From Bin87 sp965232895 (GTDB lineage Bacteria > Chloroflexota > Dehalococcoidia > Lucifugimonadales > UBA3495): a stretch of DNA of 64,000 bases. Below, in pieces: positions 59,592 through 64,000 of the stretch. The notes below the pieces were generated by a model. It worked only from the letters and a program-made list of their open reading frames with translations. It had not been told where the DNA came from and ran no database searches. The stretch covers positions 1,984,001 through 2,048,000 of the forward strand of contig OZ247430.1 in assembly GCA_965232895.1 (NCBI GenBank). The letters are read 5' to 3'. The position numbers were made by a program, and so were the translations under genes. How positions within the stretch are numbered: position 1 is the stretch's first letter; each line of letters starts with the position of its first letter.

Positions 59592-60137
59592 ATGGCAGGT
59601 TCAGGCGTGGGCCAACTTCGCATAATCTGCGCCGCAGTGGTGATTGCTATTATCACGGGGGCGCTGCTTTCCGCCGCCGCATCGGCCCAAACCGGCGATG
59701 CCAGCTCTTCGTACGACGAAGCGAAGGCGCAGGAGATCGACCGGATGCTGATGTGCCCGGTTTGTCCGGCGCAGACCATCGACCAGACCGAGGTGCCGTT
59801 GGCCAAGCAGATGCGGGCGCAGGTGCGCGAGTTGCTGTCGTCGGGCGCGACGCGAGATGAGGTTCTGGCCTGGTTCTCCGCGCCGGAACGCTACGGACCC
59901 AGCGTGCTGGCCGAGCCGCCGCGCTCCGGTTTCTACCTGATCGCGTGGATCGTCCCCGGCGTTGTCGTCGTGGCGGCGCTGGCCGGCGGCCTGCTCACGT
60001 TGCGAGCGATGCGCGGACGGCGCGGCAACGGCGGCGAAGAGTTTGGAGAGGGCGACAGTGACGGGTTGCAGCCGTACCTGGCGGCGGTGGACCGCGACCT
60101 GGCGCTGGACCGCCGGGATCCTGAGGGAGAAGCCTGA
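59592..60137 (+). CDS. ccmH: Cytochrome c maturation protein CcmH/CycL
   Basis: A 181-residue membrane-anchored thiol oxidoreductase. A signal/anchor (about 10-32) is followed by MLMCPVCPAQTI (about 52-63), the CcmH C-x2-C motif, and a second span (about 115-140). CcmH keeps the apocytochrome Cys reduced for haem attachment. The motif is CPVC where most have CLVC. Start ATG 59592; ccmF begins two bases after its stop. Confidence 0.9.
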   Translation: MAGSGVGQLRIICAAVVIAIITGALLSAAASAQTGDASSSYDEAKAQEIDRMLMCPVCPAQTIDQTEVPLAKQMRAQVRELLSSGATRDEVLAWFSAPERYGPSVLAEPPRSGFYLIAWIVPGVVVVAALAGGLLTLRAMRGRRGNGGEEFGEGDSDGLQPYLAAVDRDLALDRRDPEGEA

Positions 60138-60139
60138 GC

Positions 60140-62125
60140 ATGGCTGATCTGGGTGCGGCCTGCCTCTGGATGGGGCTGGCGCTGGCGGCCTATTCCTGCT
60201 TCGCGTCGGTGGGCGGGCAGCTGCGCGGATCGTCGGCGCTGGTGGACAGCGGACGCAAGGCGTCCTACGTGCTGGTGGTGGTCCTGCTGGTGTCCACCCT
60301 GTCGCTGGTGCAGTCGTTCATCGCGCGGGACTTCTCGCTGCAGTACGTGGCCGAGCACAGCAATCTGGCGATGCCCAACATCTACACCTGGGTGGCCTTC
60401 TACGCCGGCAACGAGGGATCGCTGCTCTACATCGCCTTTGCGCTGTCGGTGATGGCCGCGCTGGCAATCTGGCTGGCTCCGGCGTCCACGCGGCCCACGC
60501 TGGCGTGGACCACGGCCATCCTGATGCTGATCGAGGTGTTCTTCCTGGCGGTGATGGGGTTCATGGCCAACCCCTTCGCCAAGCTGCCCTTTCCCGTCCC
60601 GGACGGGCAGGGCATCAACCCGCTGCTGACGCACTTCGGAATGTTCTTCCACCCGCCGGCGCTGATGGCCGGGCTGGTGGGCATCAGCATCCCCATGGCG
60701 TTCTCCCTGGGCAACCTCATCGGAGGCAAGGGCGGCGACGAGTGGATCGATGCCGGCCGCGCCTGGGGCGTGGGCATCTGGGCGTTGCTGGCCGCCGGCC
60801 TGCTGCTGGGCTCCTGGTGGGCCTACACCATCCTGGGTTGGGGCGGTTTCTGGTTCTGGGACCCGGTGGAGAACGCGGCGTTCATGCCGTGGATCGCACT
60901 GACGGCCTTCGTGCACTCGATCATGGTGCAGAAGCGACGCGGCATGTTCCGCATGTGGAACATCGTGCTGATCGACGTCGCCTTCGCGCTTGCCCTCTAC
61001 GGCATGTTCATGAACCGGGGCGGGCCGGTGCCGTCGGTGCATTCCTTCGGCGCGTCCACGCTGGGATGGGTGTTCCTGCTGTTCCTGGCCTTTGGCGTGA
61101 TCGTGCCGCTGGCGATCTTCTTCTGGCGCTACGACCGGATGAAGAGCGCGCAGAGTCTGGACTCGATGCTGTCCCGCGAATCGGCGTTCCTGGTGAACAA
61201 CCTGCTGCTGCTGGGGATCGCCTTCGCCACGCTGTGGGGCACGGTGTATCCGCTGTTGTCGCGGCTGTTCGCCGAGCAGGAGATCACGGTGGCCCGGCCC
61301 TTCTACGACCAGGTGAACGGCCCGCTGATGCTGGGGCTGGTGCTGCTGATGGGCGTCGGGCCGCTGCTGCCGTGGCGTCGGGCGAACCTGAGATCGCTGC
61401 AACGGGCGATGCTGGTTCCGGGGATCGCCGCGCTGGCAACCGTGGTCGTTCTGTTGGTCGTGGGCATCCGGCAGCCCTACGCGGTGGTCGGGTTTGGCCT
61501 GTGCGCGCTGGTGACGGCCAGCATCGTCTCCGAGTGGGTTCGCGGAACCATCGCCCGGCGGCGCAGCGTCGGCGACAATCCGGCCGTAGGTTTCGTGCGG
61601 TTGATCCTGGCCAACCGGCCGCGCTATGGCGGGTACATCGTGCACCTGGCGGTGGTGATGGTCGCCCTGGGCGTCGTCGGGCAGTCGTTCTACGGCGTGC
61701 AGCGGGACGTCGCGCTGCTGCCGGGCGAGTCGGTCACCGTGCAAGGCTACACGCTGGAGTACGTGGACACCACCGCCCTGGCCTTTTCCGACCGCACGGA
61801 GTTCCGGACCACGGTGGAGGTGTACCGGGACGGCGAATTGCTGGAGACGATGCACCCGCAGCGGACGTTCCATCCGGCGTTCAACATGGCGTCAACCCGG
61901 GCGGCGATACGCTCCACGCCGGTGGAGGACTTCTACGTGGTGCCCAGCGAGAACCGCGATGACGGGGCGGTCGGGTTCCGCATCCTGGTCAACCCTCTGG
62001 TCTGGTGGATGTGGGTGGCCGGCCCGGTGATGATATTAGGCACGGTGGTCGCGCTGTGGCCGTCGCGGGCTCCGGTGAGGCGTCCGGTCGTGGTCCCGTC
62101 GCCGGCGACCGGCGCGGCCGACTAG
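60140..62125 (+). CDS. ccmF: Haem lyase subunit CcmF
   Basis: A 661-residue membrane protein with about 15 spans. The WWD-type haem-handling motif is WGGFWFWDPVENAAFMPW (about 234-251), with HPPALM (about 172) and the C-terminal soluble domain from about 515. CcmF attaches haem to apocytochromes c, as needed for the pentahaem and monohaem ACIII subunits upstream. Start ATG 60140, two bases after ccmH. Confidence 0.95.
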   Translation: MADLGAACLWMGLALAAYSCFASVGGQLRGSSALVDSGRKASYVLVVVLLVSTLSLVQSFIARDFSLQYVAEHSNLAMPNIYTWVAFYAGNEGSLLYIAFALSVMAALAIWLAPASTRPTLAWTTAILMLIEVFFLAVMGFMANPFAKLPFPVPDGQGINPLLTHFGMFFHPPALMAGLVGISIPMAFSLGNLIGGKGGDEWIDAGRAWGVGIWALLAAGLLLGSWWAYTILGWGGFWFWDPVENAAFMPWIALTAFVHSIMVQKRRGMFRMWNIVLIDVAFALALYGMFMNRGGPVPSVHSFGASTLGWVFLLFLAFGVIVPLAIFFWRYDRMKSAQSLDSMLSRESAFLVNNLLLLGIAFATLWGTVYPLLSRLFAEQEITVARPFYDQVNGPLMLGLVLLMGVGPLLPWRRANLRSLQRAMLVPGIAALATVVVLLVVGIRQPYAVVGFGLCALVTASIVSEWVRGTIARRRSVGDNPAVGFVRLILANRPRYGGYIVHLAVVMVALGVVGQSFYGVQRDVALLPGESVTVQGYTLEYVDTTALAFSDRTEFRTTVEVYRDGELLETMHPQRTFHPAFNMASTRAAIRSTPVEDFYVVPSENRDDGAVGFRILVNPLVWWMWVAGPVMILGTVVALWPSRAPVRRPVVVPSPATGAAD

Positions 62126-62152
62126 CCGGCCGGCGCGGGGCAGGACGGCCGG

Positions 62153-62464
62153 ATGCAACTGGGGTTGGCGATAGCGGTGGCGTTGCTTGTAGTGGGCGCG
62201 GTGGCGTGGCCGTTCCTGGCCGGTCGATGGCGAGCGTCCGGCAGCGCGCCGGTGCAGCAGGACGAGGACCAGGGCGCAACCGTGGGCAACGCCGCGCTGG
62301 AAGACGTCTACGAGGCGATACGTACTTTGCAGATGGACCACAACCTGGGGCGCATCGCCGATGGCGATTTCCGCGAGCAGCTGGACGAGTACCGGCGTCA
62401 GGCGGCGGAGATCTTGCGGGATCTGGACCGAGAGGGCAAGCATGGCCAGGCGTCGCATGGCTGA
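62153..62464 (+). CDS. Short CcmI-like membrane protein
   Basis: A 103-residue protein with one N-terminal span (about 3-24) and a helical tail containing LEDVYEAIRTLQMDHNLGRI (about 49-68) and EQLDEYRRQAAEILRDLD (about 75-92). This is the N-terminal pattern of CcmI-type chaperones or of short proteins next to ccmF in Chloroflexota. It lacks the TPR part of full CcmI. Its end overlaps the next gene. Confidence 0.6.
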   Translation: MQLGLAIAVALLVVGAVAWPFLAGRWRASGSAPVQQDEDQGATVGNAALEDVYEAIRTLQMDHNLGRIADGDFREQLDEYRRQAAEILRDLDREGKHGQASHG

Positions 62465-63512
62465 TCTCCGGGTTCGGCGACTGGTTTTCGCGGCGGTCGT
62501 GACGGTTGCGGGGCTGCTGGCGGTTGGGCCTGCGGTTCTCCATGGCCAGTCTCCGGACACGCTTTCCGTAGCCGGCACGGTGGTCAACGGCACGCAGGGG
62601 GTGGATGCTCCATCCGGCGTGACCGTGCTGCTGCACCGATTTGGCGCGGGTTCGGGATCGGTGGATACCTACGAGGAGACCACGGACGCTGGCGGCGCTT
62701 TCCGTTTCGACGGGGTGCCGTCGGTGTCCGATGGCGACAGCCTGGCGCTGGCCGTTGACTACGGAGAGACCCGCTACACCGAGGTGCTCTCGCAGTCCGA
62801 CATCGCCGAGCCGGTGGAATTGACGGTGTACGAATTTACCCGTGACGTGGACGTGGTTACCACCAGCGAGCAGTCGATAATCGTCGCGGGGATCGACTCG
62901 TCGACCCGGCGCATGGCGGCGGTGCAGCTGTTCACGCTGGAAAACCGCAGCGACACCACGCTGGTGCCGGATCTGTCCGCCCCGCCCATGATCGGGCAGT
63001 TCAGCTTCCTGCGGTTCTCCCTGCCGGCGGCGGCCACCGACCTGGACGTTTCCACCAACCTGGTGGGCGGCGAGGTGATACCGGTGGGCACCGGCTTTGC
63101 CATCACCGCGCCGGTGCCCCCGGGGAGACACCAGGCGAGTTTCACGTTCACCGTGCCCTACGAGGGAAGCGCAGTGGCGTGGCGGGACAACACCCTGCAG
63201 GGCGCGGAATCGCTGAAACTGCTGATCCCCGCCGAGTTCGGGAACATCGGCGTTGGCGGGCTGGAGCCGGCTGAAGGATTCTCGGTGGGCGAGGTCACGT
63301 ACCGGGCCTGGGGAGCGGAAAACCTGGAACCCGGACAAGGGGTCAACATCACGCTGTCCGGCCTGCCCGAACCGACCTGGATTGACCGGGTGGGCAACCC
63401 GCTGTCGGAGGCCCGGTTCTGGTTCGGCGCGTTGCCCATCATGGTGGGTGTTGCGCTGGCGGCATTGCTGGGCTGGGGCATCTGGCGGCGTCCGGCGGCG
63501 AGCGCGGGCTGA
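62442..63512 (+). CDS. Membrane-anchored protein with carboxypeptidase-like and jelly-roll domains
   Basis: A 356-residue exported protein of unknown function. A signal sequence (about 10-32) precedes a CarboxypepD-type beta-sandwich (SVAGTVVNGTQGVDAPSGV, about 42-60), a long beta domain (to about 320) and a C-terminal membrane span (about 328-348). The start is ATG 62442, or 62457, both overlapping the upstream gene. Such proteins are often encoded in ccm clusters and may aid cytochrome assembly on the outside. Confidence 0.6.
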   Translation: MARRRMADLRVRRLVFAAVVTVAGLLAVGPAVLHGQSPDTLSVAGTVVNGTQGVDAPSGVTVLLHRFGAGSGSVDTYEETTDAGGAFRFDGVPSVSDGDSLALAVDYGETRYTEVLSQSDIAEPVELTVYEFTRDVDVVTTSEQSIIVAGIDSSTRRMAAVQLFTLENRSDTTLVPDLSAPPMIGQFSFLRFSLPAAATDLDVSTNLVGGEVIPVGTGFAITAPVPPGRHQASFTFTVPYEGSAVAWRDNTLQGAESLKLLIPAEFGNIGVGGLEPAEGFSVGEVTYRAWGAENLEPGQGVNITLSGLPEPTWIDRVGNPLSEARFWFGALPIMVGVALAALLGWGIWRRPAASAG

Positions 63513-64000
63513 TGTCCCGCCGTGGCTGGATCATGCTGGGAACGGCGGCGGCGCTCCTCCCGCTGTTCGCCCTGCTGGCCTGGGCCGCTGTCCAACAGCA
63601 GGGCCAGCCGGCCGGCGCGGGCATCAACGCGCAGTTCGGAGAAGTGCGAGTGTCGGAGTCCCGCGCCGCGGATTTCACGCTGGAGCTGGCCGATGGCGAC
63701 AGGCTCCGCCTCTCCGATCTCAGGGGCAAGGTGGTGATGGTGGATTTCTGGGCGTCCTGGTGTGGGCCGTGCCGGCAGGAAGCGGCGACGCTGAACCGCA
63801 TCTACGCCGCCTACTCCGACGCGCCGGTGGAGTTCGTCGGCGTGAACGTCTGGGACACTCCCGACGCGGCGGAGGTGTTCCTGGTGGAGTTCGGCGTTGC
63901 CTATCCCACCGGCGTGGACACCGGCGGAGGGATCGCCCTGGAGTACGGCGTGCGGGGCATACCGGAGAAGTTCTTCATCGACGCCGATGGGACGATACGG
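63512..64000 (+). CDS. Thioredoxin-like TlpA/ResA/CcmG family protein, 3' end outside window
   Basis: 163 codons from ATG 63512 to the window edge. An N-terminal membrane anchor (about 6-28) is followed by a TlpA-type thioredoxin fold with the active site FWASWCGPCRQE (about 74-85) and RGIPEKFFID near the edge. It reduces Cys pairs of apocytochromes for haem attachment. The ATG overlaps the upstream stop (TGATG). Confidence 0.9.
   Translation, partial: MSRRGWIMLGTAAALLPLFALLAWAAVQQQGQPAGAGINAQFGEVRVSESRAADFTLELADGDRLRLSDLRGKVVMVDFWASWCGPCRQEAATLNRIYAAYSDAPVEFVGVNVWDTPDAAEVFLVEFGVAYPTGVDTGGGIALEYGVRGIPEKFFIDADGTIR

Noticed and set aside
59933..61873. A 646-codon minus-strand frame opposite ccmF
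   Set aside because: Composition is typical of an antisense shadow (long His/Arg/Gln runs); ccmF on the plus strand has all family motifs.

Overview
The window looks like a chromosomal piece of a GC-rich member of the Chloroflexota, most likely a SAR202-type (Dehalococcoidia-related) marine or sponge-associated lineage. That placement is an inference from three things: an Alternative Complex III (ACIII) respiratory cluster with separate molybdopterin-like and iron-sulfur subunits, luciferase-like flavin monooxygenases at the left edge, and an EF-Tu and ribosomal protein set with a Chloroflexota look. No rRNA gene and no CRISPR array were found.

Left part (1-14 kb): two luciferase-like oxidoreductases, an Mrr-type restriction enzyme and a Uma2-type nuclease; an unfamiliar two-gene unit (4848-6886); an IS982-like element with an interrupted transposase; serA; and then an accessory block (10052-14111). 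In that block two paralogous PaREP1/HEPN-like genes flank a HepT/MntA toxin-antitoxin pair and two tandem HNH nucleases carrying 4 and 5 Cys/His knuckles. This is the best candidate for an undescribed, probably defence-related, system.

Middle part: a ketopantoate-reductase-like enzyme, a hypothetical protein and an alpha-carbonic anhydrase; then the informational block tRNA-Thr, tRNA-Tyr, tRNA-Thr, tuf, rpmG, secE, nusG, rplK, rplA, rplJ, rplL (17189-22404), with tRNA-Gly on the opposite strand; then a divergent short-chain dehydrogenase, an EthD protein, small toxin-antitoxin-like genes and a DUF885 peptidase. From 27.4 to 33.6 kb is a graveyard of insertion sequences (IS1380, IS1182, IS630, an IS4/IS701-like element with intact ends) with a MITE-like element and a WD40 gene. 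Many of these copies carry short internal duplications or insertions.

Right part: an oligopeptide ABC transporter (binding protein and two permeases, no ATPase in view); a minus-strand nitrate assimilation operon nasA-nirB-nirD-narK with a structured leader and a broken divergent mobA; a cluster of split thiamine-diphosphate decarboxylase-like subunits; a second Uma2 gene; and from 49.6 kb to the window end the ACIII cluster (pentahaem cytochrome, molybdopterin-like and Fe-S subunits, two NrfD-type membrane subunits, two DUF3341 subunits, monohaem lipoprotein). An antitoxin/PIN-toxin pair follows, then cytochrome c maturation genes (ccmH, ccmF, a ccmI-like gene, an unknown membrane-anchored protein and a thioredoxin-like gene cut by the window edge). 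The last 14 kb thus couples an electron-transfer complex with the machinery that attaches its haems, while the nitrate operon supplies nitrogen.
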